Of a stretch of DNA of 64,000 nucleotides, positions 11,116 to 20,741 are shown in pieces. The notes below the pieces were generated by a model that worked only from the letters and a program-made list of their open reading frames with translations, did no database searches and had not been told where the DNA came from. The stretch is from Rugamonas fusca (GTDB lineage Bacteria > Pseudomonadota > Gammaproteobacteria > Burkholderiales > Burkholderiaceae_D), in contig NZ_JACEZS010000019.1 of NCBI RefSeq assembly GCF_014042365.1, positions 52,350 to 116,349 of the forward strand, read 5' to 3'. Within the stretch, counting starts at the first letter, position 1; each line of letters opens with the position of its first letter. The position numbers were made by a program, and so were the translations under genes.

Positions 11116-11907
11116 ATGATGAAAAAAATCGCGCAATGGCTGCTGGCGTGCATGCTCGCCCTCAGCGTCTTTACCGCGCACGCCCAGGATCTGTTGCTGG
11201 GTGCCGGCGACTTGCTCAAGATTTCCGTCTACGGCAGTCCCGATCTGGCGCTGGAAACGCGCATCAGTGAAGCGGGCGCCATCACGTTCCCGCTGATCGG
11301 CCAGGTCGATATCGGCGGGCTGTCGGTGGCGGCGGCCGAGAAGAAGATCGGCGGCCTGCTGGAAAGCGGCGGCTTCCTGCGCAAGGCACAGGTCAACATC
11401 ATCGTCACGGCCGTGATCAGCCAGCAGGTATCCGTGATGGGGCAGGTGAACCGGCCCGGCCGCTACCCGATCGAAGGCAAGCGCAGCGTGATCGACATGC
11501 TGGCCGTGGCCGGCGGTATCGCCCAGGATGGCGGCGACACGGTCAGCCTGATCCGCAAGCGCAATGGTGTCGTCACCAAGGACGTGATCGACATCATCGA
11601 CATGGTGCGCTCGGCCAAGTTCAACCAGGACTTCGATCTGGCCGGCAACGACCTGATCTACGTGGAGCGGGCGCCGCGCTTCTACATCTATGGCGAGGTG
11701 CAACGCCCCGGCCCATTCCGTCTGGAACGCTCGATGACGGTGGTGCAAGCCTTGTCCACCGGCGGCGGCCTGACTGCGCGCGGCAGCGAACGTGGCATCG
11801 TGATCAAGCGCCGCGACGCCAAGGGGGTGGTGCAAAGCATCGCCGCCAAACAGGACGACCTGCTGCAGCCCGATGATGTACTCTACGTGCGGGAAAGCTG
11901 GTTCTGA
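11116..11907 (+). CDS. epsE: Polysaccharide export protein EpsE (Wza-like, OPX family)
   Basis: About 263 residues. A signal peptide (MKKIAQWLLACMLALSVFTAHA) is followed by the Poly_export domain (LLGAGDLLKISVYGSPDL through the QVNIIV strand) and two SLBB repeats (VSVMGQVNRPGRYPIEG; FYIYGEVQRPGPFRLE). OPX proteins form or gate the periplasmic and outer-membrane channel for the polymer. It lacks a lipobox and the long C-terminal helix of Wza, so the outer-membrane part may be supplied by EpsL. ATG codons at 11107, 11116 and 11119 compete; 11116 fits the TGGAA ribosome-binding stretch best. Confidence 0.9.
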   Translation: MMKKIAQWLLACMLALSVFTAHAQDLLLGAGDLLKISVYGSPDLALETRISEAGAITFPLIGQVDIGGLSVAAAEKKIGGLLESGGFLRKAQVNIIVTAVISQQVSVMGQVNRPGRYPIEGKRSVIDMLAVAGGIAQDGGDTVSLIRKRNGVVTKDVIDIIDMVRSAKFNQDFDLAGNDLIYVERAPRFYIYGEVQRPGPFRLERSMTVVQALSTGGGLTARGSERGIVIKRRDAKGVVQSIAAKQDDLLQPDDVLYVRESWF

Positions 11908-11956
11908 GGTGCGCCTCCGGACCGCTCCTGTGATGCTGCCGATATGAAAGTCTAAA

Positions 11957-13366
11957 ATGAATGTGCACCAGTTTTTCCTGATTCTGCTGGCCCGCAAGCG
12001 TATCTTGCTTGCCACCTTGCTGCTCACGGTCGGCACCACGCTGGTAGTGAGCCTGCTGCTGCCCAAGACCTACAAGGGTAGCGCCTCCGTGCTGATGAAC
12101 TACAAGGGGATTGATCCCGTGACCGGCATGGCCATGCCCAGCGCGCTGCTGCCTGGCTATATGGCGACCCAGATCGATATTATCAGCAGCAAGAACGTGG
12201 CGCTGCGGGTGGTGGATCACTTGAAGCTGGCCGACAGTCCGGCCGTCCAGGCCCAGTTCCAGGAAGCCACCGACGGCGCCGGCAACGTGCGTGACTGGCT
12301 GGCTGACCTGCTGCTGCTCAAGCTGGAGGTGGTGCCGGCGCGCGAGAGCAGTGTGGTCGATATCACTTTCAAGGGTGCCGATCCGCAGTTCGTGGCAGCG
12401 GTGGCCAATGCCTTCGCCGAGGAATACCAGCGCGCCAGCGTGCAGCTCAAGGTCGATCCGATGAAGAAGGCCTCGACCTACTTCCAGGAGCAGACCAAGT
12501 CCTTGCGCGACGCGGTGGAGGTGGCACAAAGCCGTCTCTCCAAGTACCAGCAGGAACATGGCATCGTCAGCGTCGATAACCGGCTCGACGTGGAGTCGCA
12601 GCGCCTGAACGACCTGTCGGCCCAGCTGGTGGCAGCCCAGGGCCAGTTGATGGAAGCGAACTCGCGCCAGCGCATGGCCGGTGGCGCAGCGGGCGCGGAA
12701 TCGCCGGACGTGGCGTCCAACCCGCTGGTGCAAAACCTCAAGCTGAGCCTGGCGCAAGCGGAATCGAAGATGGCCGAGGTGGCCCAGCGCCTGGGCAAGA
12801 ACCACCCGCAATACGTGAGCGCCAAGGCCGAGGTGGAACGGATGCGCGCCGAGCTGCAGGACAGCCTGCATGTGACCTCGCGTTCGGTGGGCAACAATGC
12901 CGGCATCCTGCAGCAGCGTGAGGCGGCGATCCGCAATGCCCTGGCCGAGCAGAAGGCCAAGGTACTGGAACTGAACCGCACGCGTGACGAAATGAATGTG
13001 CTGCAAAAGGATGTCGAGAGCGCCCAGCACGCCTTCGACGCCACGTCGCAGCGCCTGTCGCAGACCAACATCGAGGGACAGTCGGAACAGTCGGAGATTT
13101 CCCTGCTCAACCCCGCGGTGCCGCCGATCAAGCCGGCCGGTCCCAAGGTGGTGCTCAACACGGTGGTGGCGCTGTTCCTGGGCACCTTGCTCGGTGGCGG
13201 GCTGGCCTTGCTGGCCGAGATGCTCGATCGCCGCGTGCGCTCCGAAAGCGATCTGGCCGACGTGCTGGGCGTGCCCGTGCTGGCGAACATCGCCTGGACA
13301 GAAGCGGTGCCGGCCTCGGGTCACCGCCTGAAGAAACTGTTCCCGCGTACTTTGCGCCTCAATTAA
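11957..13366 (+). CDS. epsF: Chain-length determinant protein EpsF (Wzz/PCP family)
   Basis: 469 residues. A transmembrane segment near residues 18-38 (LLATLLLTVGTTLVVSLLL) is followed by a long periplasmic coiled-coil region rich in Gln, Glu and Ala (about 60-370). A second transmembrane helix lies near 395-420, after the Pro-rich NPAVPPIKPAGPK segment typical of PCP proteins. It sets polymer length and couples to the tyrosine-kinase-like partner EpsG, encoded 3 nt downstream. Confidence 0.9.
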   Translation: MNVHQFFLILLARKRILLATLLLTVGTTLVVSLLLPKTYKGSASVLMNYKGIDPVTGMAMPSALLPGYMATQIDIISSKNVALRVVDHLKLADSPAVQAQFQEATDGAGNVRDWLADLLLLKLEVVPARESSVVDITFKGADPQFVAAVANAFAEEYQRASVQLKVDPMKKASTYFQEQTKSLRDAVEVAQSRLSKYQQEHGIVSVDNRLDVESQRLNDLSAQLVAAQGQLMEANSRQRMAGGAAGAESPDVASNPLVQNLKLSLAQAESKMAEVAQRLGKNHPQYVSAKAEVERMRAELQDSLHVTSRSVGNNAGILQQREAAIRNALAEQKAKVLELNRTRDEMNVLQKDVESAQHAFDATSQRLSQTNIEGQSEQSEISLLNPAVPPIKPAGPKVVLNTVVALFLGTLLGGGLALLAEMLDRRVRSESDLADVLGVPVLANIAWTEAVPASGHRLKKLFPRTLRLN

Positions 13367-13368
13367 GC

Positions 13369-14253
13369 ATGGAAGACTCTATGAATCCCGCACTGCATCC
13401 GGTGGCCTCCGCGCCCCGTTCCACCGATTCCAGCATCGGTGGCCTGTTGCTCGAATCGGGCAAGATCACGCCGGAAAGCGCCGAACGCGTGTTGCGCATG
13501 CAGAAGGAGCTCGGCATTCGCTTCGGTGAAGCGGCCCAGCGCCTCGGCCTGGTGACCGAGCAGGACATCCAGCAAGCGCTGGCGCGCCAGTTCGACTACC
13601 CCTACCTGCAGCAAGGGCAGGGCAAGTACACGGAATTGCTGGTGGCCGCCTACCAGCCGTTTTCGGCCCAGGTGGAGGCGTTGCGCGCCGTGCGCAGCCA
13701 GCTGATGCTGCGCTGGTTCGCGCGCGAGCGCAAATCGCTGGTGATCGCTGGCGTCAGTTCCGGCGACGGCGCCAGCATGTTCGCGGCCAACCTGGCGGTG
13801 GTGTTCTCGCAGCTCGGTGAACGCACCTTGCTGGTCGACGCCAACTTGCGCCGCCCGCGCCAGCACCAGGTGTTCGACCTGCAGGGGCGCCAGGGCCTGT
13901 CCGACGCGCTGGCCGGCCGTGCCGACCAGGGCGTGATCGAGAAAATTGAACCGTTCATGTCCTTGTCCGTGCTGGGGGCGGGCACCCTGCCGCCCAATCC
14001 GCAGGAGCTGCTGAGCCGTCCCGTGTTCGCCGATCTGAACCGTGAGCTCGAGGCCCAGTACGACATCGTGCTGTACGATGGTGCCGCGTTCGGCGACGGC
14101 TCCGATTCGATGGCGCTGGCGGCCCGTATCGGCGGCGTGCTGCTGGTGCTGCACCGCCACCACACCCGTATCCGCGATGTCAACGCCACGGTCGCCATGT
14201 TGCGCCGTAACGGCACGGAGGTGGTCGGCACCATCATGGTCGATTTCCCATGA
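13369..14253 (+). CDS. epsG: EpsG-type tyrosine-kinase-like protein with degenerate Walker A
   Basis: 294 residues. An N-terminal MshEN-like domain (about residues 20-85: GGLLLESGKITPESAERVLR and QDIQQALARQFDYPYL) precedes a CpsD/BY-kinase-like domain. The Walker A region reads GVSSGDGASMFAANLA with Ala135 where the lysine should be. The Walker A' region is LLVDANLRRPRQ and the Walker B region VLYDGAAFGDG. No tyrosine cluster is seen at the C terminus. It may bind EpsF and nucleotide weakly, or act as a scaffold, rather than as an active kinase. An ATG at 13381 is an alternative start. It overlaps xrtB by 4 nt. Confidence 0.85.
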   Translation: MEDSMNPALHPVASAPRSTDSSIGGLLLESGKITPESAERVLRMQKELGIRFGEAAQRLGLVTEQDIQQALARQFDYPYLQQGQGKYTELLVAAYQPFSAQVEALRAVRSQLMLRWFARERKSLVIAGVSSGDGASMFAANLAVVFSQLGERTLLVDANLRRPRQHQVFDLQGRQGLSDALAGRADQGVIEKIEPFMSLSVLGAGTLPPNPQELLSRPVFADLNRELEAQYDIVLYDGAAFGDGSDSMALAARIGGVLLVLHRHHTRIRDVNATVAMLRRNGTEVVGTIMVDFP

Positions 14254-15161
14254 ATAGCGTGGCCCCGAGTGCCCTGTTGAAGCAGCCCCTGCCACCCAAA
14301 GCGGTGCTGCAGGAATGGCTCCCTATCGTGCTGGGCTTTCTCGCGCTGTTCATTCCTTCGTTCTATACCTTCATCAACGAAGTGTGGACTTATGAGGACT
14401 CGGCCCACGGTCCCATCATCCTGTCGCTGTCGCTGTGGCTGATGGTCAAGCGGCGCTCGGACATGCTGGCCGTGGCGCGTGACAACGTGGGTGCCGTATC
14501 GGCCTGGCTGTTTCTCGCCATCGGCCTGTTCTTCTATGTGGCGGGCCGCTCGCAACAGATCCTGGCGCTGGAATTCACCTCGTTCGTGTGGGTGCTGGCC
14601 GCCGTCATCCTGCTCAAGTTCGGCCCGCGCGCGCTGCGCGTGCAGTGGTTCCCGTTGTTTTTCATGTGCTTCATGATCCCGCTGCCGGGAGCGCTGGTGG
14701 CCACGCTGACGCTGCCCATGAAGATGGCGGTATCGTTCGCCACCGAACACCTGTTGTACTGGGCTGGCTATCCGATCGCCCGCTCCGGCGTGATCCTGCA
14801 GATCGGCCAGTACCAGCTGTTGGTGGCCGACGCCTGCGCCGGCCTGCAGACGCTGCTCGCGCTTGAATCGCTGGGCCTGTTCTACCTGAACGTGGTGCAC
14901 CACCCGTCGAAGTTCCGCAACGTGGCGCTGGCCTTGCTGATCGTGCCGATCTCGTTCGCCGCCAACGTGCTGCGCGTGATCACGCTGACGCTGGTCACCT
15001 ATTACCTGGGCGACGCGGCCGGCCAGGGCTTCCTGCATGGCTTCGCCGGCATGGTGTTGTTCGTCAGCGCCTTGTGCCTGATCCTGAGCCTGGACACCTT
15101 CCTGCAATGGCTGGTGCGCCGGCGCGCCGCGCGGCGCGCGGCCGTGAAAGGCGCGCCATGA
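14250..15161 (+). CDS. xrtB: Exosortase B
   Basis: 303 residues with about eight membrane segments. The exosortase triad is visible: Cys196 in ADACAGLQT, Arg242 in NVLRVITLTL and His263 in FLHGFAGM. Exosortases are inner-membrane transpeptidase-like enzymes that recognise the PEP-CTERM tail (motif, hydrophobic helix, basic cluster). Assignment to the XrtB class rests on the neighbours (EpsG, EpsF, EpsL, EpsI) and general sequence character. No PEP-CTERM gene is inside the core locus, but three lie within this window (3392, 42813, 55218) and are likely substrates. Confidence 0.9.
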   Translation: MNSVAPSALLKQPLPPKAVLQEWLPIVLGFLALFIPSFYTFINEVWTYEDSAHGPIILSLSLWLMVKRRSDMLAVARDNVGAVSAWLFLAIGLFFYVAGRSQQILALEFTSFVWVLAAVILLKFGPRALRVQWFPLFFMCFMIPLPGALVATLTLPMKMAVSFATEHLLYWAGYPIARSGVILQIGQYQLLVADACAGLQTLLALESLGLFYLNVVHHPSKFRNVALALLIVPISFAANVLRVITLTLVTYYLGDAAGQGFLHGFAGMVLFVSALCLILSLDTFLQWLVRRRAARRAAVKGAP

Positions 15162-15841
15162 GCCGCATGTTGCGTTCGAGCGTGGCCATCGGCGGCGCCA
15201 TGCTGCTGACGGTGGCGTTGGCCAAGGTGGCCACCCCCGTCCACAAGCTGGCCGACAGCCGCCCCATGATCGACCTGCAGAGCGCCATCCCGAGCCAGTT
15301 CGGCGACTGGCGGGAAGACCGCAATCTGCTGGCCGAAGTGGTCAACCCGACGGCCGCGGCGGAGCTGCAGCGTATCTACGCGCAGACGCTGATGCGCACC
15401 TATGTCAACCGCGACGGCGAACGGGTGATGCTGTCCGTTGCCTATGGCCGGGACCAGACGGACAGCTTGTCCGTGCACTTTCCGGAAGGCTGTTATGGCG
15501 GCCAGGGTTTCGCTGTCGGCCCCACCACGCGCCAGCCGGTCGCCATCGACGGCATGACGATCCCGATGGCGCGCCTGGTGGCCAGCAGCTACAACCGCAA
15601 CGAGCCGGTCAGCTACTGGATCGTCGTCGGCGACCGGGCCGTCAACAACTCCTGGGACATGAAGCTGGCCAAGCTGTCGTACGCGATGCACGGCTTCATC
15701 GCTGACGCCACGCTGATGCGGGTGTCGAACATCACGCTCGACAACGAGCGCGGCTATCAGGTCCAGCAGCAATTCGTGGGACAGATGCTGGCCGCCATGC
15801 CGCCCGCGCTCAGGTATCATTTCGCCGGAGCGGCGCGCTAG
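15158..15841 (+). CDS. epsI: EpsI-family exosortase partner protein
   Basis: 227 residues. One N-terminal hydrophobic segment (VAIGGAMLLTVALAKVATP) leads to the EpsI domain, with DLQSAIPSQFGDWRED, the YGRDQTDSLSVHFPEGCYGGQGF block and the C-terminal YWIVVGDRAV strand. In many species EpsI is fused to the exosortase C terminus or, as here, encoded next to it with a 4-nt ATGA overlap. Its function is not firmly known; it is periplasmic and needed with the exosortase. The conserved HxPExCY-like Cys is present at HFPEGCYGG. Confidence 0.88.
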   Translation: MSRMLRSSVAIGGAMLLTVALAKVATPVHKLADSRPMIDLQSAIPSQFGDWREDRNLLAEVVNPTAAAELQRIYAQTLMRTYVNRDGERVMLSVAYGRDQTDSLSVHFPEGCYGGQGFAVGPTTRQPVAIDGMTIPMARLVASSYNRNEPVSYWIVVGDRAVNNSWDMKLAKLSYAMHGFIADATLMRVSNITLDNERGYQVQQQFVGQMLAAMPPALRYHFAGAAR

Positions 15842-15893
15842 GCCGGCCCGGCCGGCTCACCGCCTTCGCGCGTACGTTTCGAAAAGACCAGAT

Positions 15894-17489
15894 ATGAATA
15901 TTTTCCGCAGGTGCTATGCGGCCGTCCAACGGGTCGACGTCCCCGCCGCCGTGCGGCGGCTGCGCGCCAGGCTCCCCTCGCGCGGCGCCGTGCTGGCGTC
16001 GATCGGCGTGGTGCTGCTGTCGCTGTTCGTCGGCATGGTGGTGGCGCTCGGCGTGCCGCAGGTGACGCTGGTGCTGGTGGGGGTGATCGTGCTGGTGCCG
16101 TTCGTGATCTTTGTCGGCACCCGCGAGCTGCTGCCGCTGATGTTCATCTACGTGTTCCTGGTGCAGGGGGCGGCCAATTCCTTCGCCCACTTCCACGCCG
16201 CCATCTGGCTGGGCAGCGGTTTCGCCTTCCTGTTCCTGTGCCGCACGGCGCTCGAGTTGGTGGACTTGCGCGCCATGCGCGCCCTGGCCGCGCATGTTCC
16301 GCGCTTCGGCTCACGCTCCGTCATCTGGTGCGCCGTATTGTTCCTGGTCTGTTTCAGCTTCTCGCTGTCGCTCGGCCACGCCTCGATGATACAGATCATC
16401 TCGGCCGTGCGCTTCGCCTTGCCCATGTTCGGCGTCCTGTTCGCCTTGTATTTCATCGAGTTCAGCGAGCGGCGCATCGCGCTGTTGTGGAATCTGCTGC
16501 TGCTGATCGTCGTGCTGCAAATCCCGCTGGTGATCTACCAGCATTTCTTTAGCATGACTATCGATGGCTGGGATAGTGTGGTTGGCTCGTTCGGCTATGG
16601 CATGAGCCCGGTGCTGGTGCTGTTCTCGATCGCCGGGATCAGCTACGCGCTGGCGCGCTGGATGCGGGGGCTGATGTCGACGCCGGTGCTGGTGCTGATC
16701 ATCCTGGCCGGTTGCGCCAACATGCTGCTCGGTGAAGTCAAGGCGGTGTTGTTCTGGATGCCGATGGCCATCGTGCTGATCCTGCGCAAGCGTATTTTGC
16801 GCAACGTGTTCGCCTTCGCCGGCTATGGCTTGCTGATCGCTGGCCTGCTGGTGGGGACAGCGTTGGCTTACAAGGCCATGTACTGGGGCGAGAAGGGCAC
16901 GGGCGGCGGCTCCCTGGAAGACAAGATCGCGCGCCGCGGCGGCTATTTCTTCAATCCGTACGAGATCAACCAGAAGACGGGCGAAGTCAGCCGTATCGCC
17001 TCGCTGTATATCTGGTATCGCGATCCCATCCCGACTGTACGCGAGCGCCTGATCGGTTACGGTCCGGGCGCCAGTGCGGCCGCCGAAGGCACGGGCTACG
17101 GGGTCGTGGCCAAGCGTTTTCGTCCGCTGCGCGTCAATTCCACGGCGCTGTCGGCGCTGTTGTGGGATGTGGGCATCCTGGGCACGCTGGTGTTCATTGC
17201 CATCCCCGTGGCGGGCATCGCGACGGCGCTGCGCTTTGTCCGGCGGGCCCAGGCGCCACCGTCGCAGCTGGCCATCGTCGACACCAGCCTCACCATCCTG
17301 TGTCTGTTGTTGACCACCATGATCTATAACCGCAACCTGGTCGATGAAACCACCGTGCAGCTGCTGGCGTATTTTTGTCTGGGTAATATTGTGCAGTTCT
17401 GCCGTTACCACCGGCACGCTGGGGCCGAGGTCGCCACAGCGCAGCCACAGCCAGCGCGCGCGCCCACGGCGCTGGCGATGCGGGCCTGA
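15894..17489 (+). CDS. Wzy/O-antigen-ligase-like polysaccharide polymerase
   Basis: 531 residues, very hydrophobic, with 10-12 predicted transmembrane helices. A large periplasmic loop lies around residues 335-420 (beginning YWGEKGTGGGSLEDKIARRG and containing LIGYGPGASAAAEG), as in Wzy and WaaL proteins. The loop has the RIGYGPG-like turn seen in O-antigen ligase-like members. It probably joins lipid-linked repeat units in the periplasm. It lies 52 nt after epsI. Sequence alone cannot tell polymerase from ligase; the locus context favours polymerase. Confidence 0.75.
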   Translation: MNIFRRCYAAVQRVDVPAAVRRLRARLPSRGAVLASIGVVLLSLFVGMVVALGVPQVTLVLVGVIVLVPFVIFVGTRELLPLMFIYVFLVQGAANSFAHFHAAIWLGSGFAFLFLCRTALELVDLRAMRALAAHVPRFGSRSVIWCAVLFLVCFSFSLSLGHASMIQIISAVRFALPMFGVLFALYFIEFSERRIALLWNLLLLIVVLQIPLVIYQHFFSMTIDGWDSVVGSFGYGMSPVLVLFSIAGISYALARWMRGLMSTPVLVLIILAGCANMLLGEVKAVLFWMPMAIVLILRKRILRNVFAFAGYGLLIAGLLVGTALAYKAMYWGEKGTGGGSLEDKIARRGGYFFNPYEINQKTGEVSRIASLYIWYRDPIPTVRERLIGYGPGASAAAEGTGYGVVAKRFRPLRVNSTALSALLWDVGILGTLVFIAIPVAGIATALRFVRRAQAPPSQLAIVDTSLTILCLLLTTMIYNRNLVDETTVQLLAYFCLGNIVQFCRYHRHAGAEVATAQPQPARAPTALAMRA

Positions 17490-17524
17490 TGCCGCGCGAT
17501 GGGCATCGCCCTGAGATGGAAAAC

Positions 17525-18244
17525 ATGATACCGAAGATCATACATTTGTGCTGGTTCGGCGGCGGCCCCATGAGCCCTTTGCACCGCAAGTGCGTCGATT
17601 CGTGGCGCAAGTACTGCCCCGATTATGAAATCCGCACGTGGAACGAGCGTAACACCGACCTGGACAATGAGTATTGTCGCGCCGCCATCCAGCGCCGCAA
17701 ATGGGCCTTCGTGTCCGACTGGGCCCGTTTCGACATCCTGTATCGCCATGGCGGCGTGTACCTGGACACGGACATCGAGCTGATCCGTCCTATCGACGAT
17801 CTGCTGGGCCTGGGCGGCTGCGTGAACGTGCAGGAGACGGCGCGCGCCGTCAGCAGTGGCGTGATCGCGTGCGAGGCGGGCGATCCGGTCATAGGCCGGG
17901 CGCGCCAACTGATATTGGACGAGCTCATTCCCAAGCACCTGTTCGTCGCCTCGCCCCTGATCTTGCAGCGCGCGCTGGACCTCGATGGCGGCGCCACCAA
18001 CCATACGTTGCCCTCGAAAACCTTCTTTCCGTTCAATCCGTACGACCACGATATTGACCCCAACCCGCGCCAGTTGATGTACGGCGACATCACGCCGGCC
18101 ACCTATGGCATCCACCACTACCGGTTGGGCGCCGAATGGGCCGACAGCCGGCCGAAACGGGCGCTGGCGCGCGCGCTCGGGCTGCTGGGATTACGGCTGC
18201 GCTGGCGGATTGCCTACGACGCGTTCGGCGCCGCGGCAGCCTGA
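17525..18244 (+). CDS. GT32-type glycosyltransferase (Och1/DXD motif)
   Basis: About 239 residues. It starts MIPKIIHLCWFGGG, the classic opening of the DXD sugar-binding glycosyltransferases, and has FVSDWARFDILYRHGGVYLD running into the TDIEL metal-binding DxD. It should transfer a hexose from a nucleotide sugar on the cytoplasmic face. ATG codons at 17489, 17516 and 17525 are in frame; 17525 was chosen because the conserved MIPKIIH begins there and GAGATGGA lies just upstream. It closes the first forward block of the eps locus; the next three genes run the other way. Confidence 0.87.
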   Translation: MIPKIIHLCWFGGGPMSPLHRKCVDSWRKYCPDYEIRTWNERNTDLDNEYCRAAIQRRKWAFVSDWARFDILYRHGGVYLDTDIELIRPIDDLLGLGGCVNVQETARAVSSGVIACEAGDPVIGRARQLILDELIPKHLFVASPLILQRALDLDGGATNHTLPSKTFFPFNPYDHDIDPNPRQLMYGDITPATYGIHHYRLGAEWADSRPKRALARALGLLGLRLRWRIAYDAFGAAAA

Positions 18245-18266
18245 AAGGCGCGGGCGGCGCGCGGCG

Positions 18267-19559
18267 TCAGGCGAAGCGGCCGCGGCGGCGCAGCAATTGC
18301 CACATCAGGCCCAGCGCGCGGTTCTGCAGCGTCGCCAGGTCGCGGAACGATGGCGCCAGCCGGTAAAACAGCAACAGCGTGCCGATATACGACAGCAGGG
18401 TGGCGATGGCCGCGCCCAAGGCGCCCAGCCTGGGCACCAGCAGGTAGTTGAGCAACAGGTTGAGCGTGAGCAGGAACGCGGAACGCCACACCAGCTGGCT
18501 TTGGCGATCGCGGGCCAGCAGGTACTGGGCCGTCGGCGCGTCGAAGAACACCAGCACGGCCATGAAGATATGCACATGCAGCACGGGCAGGGCCGCCACA
18601 TATTGTTTGCCCAGCAGCAGCGGTATCGCGTACTGGCCCAATGCCAGGATGGCCAGCACCGGCAGCAGGCTGGTCAAGGCCAGGATGGCCATGATCTTGG
18701 CGATATTCTCGCGCAGCTCGCCATCGCCATGGATATTGAAGATGTATTTGGGCGACAGTGAGTTCATCAGGATGGGCGCGAAGGTCCACCAGATTTCCGA
18801 CAGGCGCAGGGCGGCCCCGTAGATGCCGACCTGGGTATAGCCCGTATACCAGCCCAACATCAATTGATCGGTGCGCGCGCTCAGCGAGGCCACCAGCGCC
18901 GCCAGCGCGATGGGCGCACCCTGCCACACCATGTTGCGGATGGCGGACCAGTCATAGACCCAATCGCGACAGCGGCCACCGATGGCCAGGTAATAGCCGA
19001 ACAGGACCAGGAAGATCCCCACTGACTCCAGCAGCACGGCCACGCCGAACCACGGCAGCGACAACTTCCCGGTGATGAAGGCGATCCGCACGGCCGCGGC
19101 CGCGATCCTCACGATGTTTTGCAGCAATACGGGCTTGGCGATTTGCAGCCGGCTCTGAAAGTAGAGGAAGATGCCGGCCGGTGTTTCCGCGAAAGGAATC
19201 GCCAGCGCGCAGAACAGCACCAGCAAGGTCAGGGTGGGATCGGGCGCGCGCAACAACAGCAGCGACAGCAGGGCCAGCACGCCGGCTGCCAGCGAGCCTA
19301 TCAGTCGGATCATGAACGCCGAGCCCAGCAGCTCATGCTCGCTGTCCGGATGCTTGACCAGGTTGCGGATCACGTTTTCGCCCACACCGAACCAGGCCAG
19401 CGCGTTGAACAGGCCGACCCAGGCCAGCGCGTACATGTAGACACCGTATTGTTCCGGCCCCAGGTAGCGCGCCAGCCACAGGCCGACAAACACGCCGGTG
19501 AAGATGCGGACCAGCTTCTCACTGGCAAGCCAAAGGAAACTGAATATGCTCGATCTCAA
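18267..19559 (-). CDS. Polysaccharide flippase (Wzx-like, MATE/MOP superfamily)
   Basis: 430 residues with about 12 hydrophobic helices and the WLARYLGPEQYGVY segment near the N terminus that marks Wzx-type oligosaccharide flippases. It should turn undecaprenyl-linked repeat units from the cytoplasmic to the periplasmic face. It starts at TTG (19559) with AAGGA about 6 nt upstream on the same strand. It is transcribed from the GT2 gene, 18 nt away, and converges with the GT32 gene. Confidence 0.88.
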   Translation of the reverse strand: MRSSIFSFLWLASEKLVRIFTGVFVGLWLARYLGPEQYGVYMYALAWVGLFNALAWFGVGENVIRNLVKHPDSEHELLGSAFMIRLIGSLAAGVLALLSLLLLRAPDPTLTLLVLFCALAIPFAETPAGIFLYFQSRLQIAKPVLLQNIVRIAAAAVRIAFITGKLSLPWFGVAVLLESVGIFLVLFGYYLAIGGRCRDWVYDWSAIRNMVWQGAPIALAALVASLSARTDQLMLGWYTGYTQVGIYGAALRLSEIWWTFAPILMNSLSPKYIFNIHGDGELRENIAKIMAILALTSLLPVLAILALGQYAIPLLLGKQYVAALPVLHVHIFMAVLVFFDAPTAQYLLARDRQSQLVWRSAFLLTLNLLLNYLLVPRLGALGAAIATLLSYIGTLLLFYRLAPSFRDLATLQNRALGLMWQLLRRRGRFA

Positions 19560-19577
19560 TGTTATTCCTTGCGGGGA

Positions 19578-20597
19578 TCAGGTGAGGCGAAGTGCGCACA
19601 GCAGCGACTTGCCGAAGAACTTCAGATATTGCAAAGGGGGGACCGCGCGCCCGATGGCCATGGGGCCCTGGAAGAAGGCCACCATGGCCCGGAAACCGAA
19701 GCGGGCGTTGGCGTGGCACAGCGCCAGCCAGCGCTCGGCCGCCGCCTGGTGCAGCGCCGCGCGCTCATATAGTCCGGTCCGCTCGTTGGCGGCCATGATC
19801 TTCCGCAGCCAGGCGTTGGCGGCATCGAACACGGTCGGGTCGCTATTGCTTCCCAACCATTCCAGATAGCGGTGCAAGGTCAGTTCGTCGGGCGACGGGG
19901 TAAGGCCGATCTGGCCCAGCGCGCGGGCGCTGATCGCGTTCAACTGCGTGGTCAGCTGCGCGGCCTTGGTGCGGGTGATATTGGTGGCGTGCAGGCGGTA
20001 GGCGGTCAGCACTTCCGGCACGTTTTCCACCCGATACGAGCGCACGCAGCGCAGATACATATCGTAGTCCTCGCCGAGGGCGTGGTCGGGTGAGAACGGC
20101 AACTGCCGCATCACGGCGGTACGCACGAAGAAGGAGGAGGTGTTGATGTAGGCCCGGAACAGCAAGGTCGATTTGACGAACGCGCTGTCGCCGGGATAAC
20201 GCCACACGAAGTCGCGATAACTGCCGTCGGCGTTCATCGGCTGCACCCAGGCGCCGACGGCGGCCAGGTCCGGACGCCGCAGCAGATAGGCGTGCTGCCG
20301 CTCGAGTCGGCGCGGAAAGGCGATATCGTCGCTGTCGAGGAAGGCGATGAATTCGCCACGCGCCAGTTGCACGCCCAGGTTGCGGGTATAGATCAGGCCC
20401 TGGTTGCCATCGTTATGGACCAGCCGGATGCGCGGATCCGAGATGGCCGCCACCAGCGTGCCGGTGTCGTCCGTCGAGCCGTCGTCGATCACGATCAGTT
20501 CGAAATCCCGGAGAGTCTGCCCCAGGATGCTGTCGATCGCCGCCCGGATATAGGGGCTGGCGTTGTAGGCTGGCATGATGACGGAGATGGTCGGCAT
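19578..20597 (-). CDS. Family 2 glycosyltransferase
   Basis: 339 residues. The N-terminal GT-A domain has ISVIMPAYNASPYI, VIDDGSTDDT, ARGEFIAFLDSDDIAFP with the DxD motif, and the later ALGEDYDMYLR acid motif. It adds one sugar to the lipid-linked repeat unit in the cytoplasm. The C-terminal 100 residues are helical without a recognised motif. It is followed by the flippase gene and probably shares its mRNA. Confidence 0.9.
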   Translation of the reverse strand: MPTISVIMPAYNASPYIRAAIDSILGQTLRDFELIVIDDGSTDDTGTLVAAISDPRIRLVHNDGNQGLIYTRNLGVQLARGEFIAFLDSDDIAFPRRLERQHAYLLRRPDLAAVGAWVQPMNADGSYRDFVWRYPGDSAFVKSTLLFRAYINTSSFFVRTAVMRQLPFSPDHALGEDYDMYLRCVRSYRVENVPEVLTAYRLHATNITRTKAAQLTTQLNAISARALGQIGLTPSPDELTLHRYLEWLGSNSDPTVFDAANAWLRKIMAANERTGLYERAALHQAAAERWLALCHANARFGFRAMVAFFQGPMAIGRAVPPLQYLKFFGKSLLCALRLT

Positions 20598-20741
20598 TTC
20601 GTGTGGCGCTAGCGTTGGATGGGGCGGATCAGTGCGCGCCGGCGGCGTGGTCGGCCATTGTCGCGGGGGGGCGGTGTCGGAAAGCCGACAGTATGCTTGG
20701 CAATGGTGATGATGTCAATATTGCCACAAGGGGGAGCGAGG

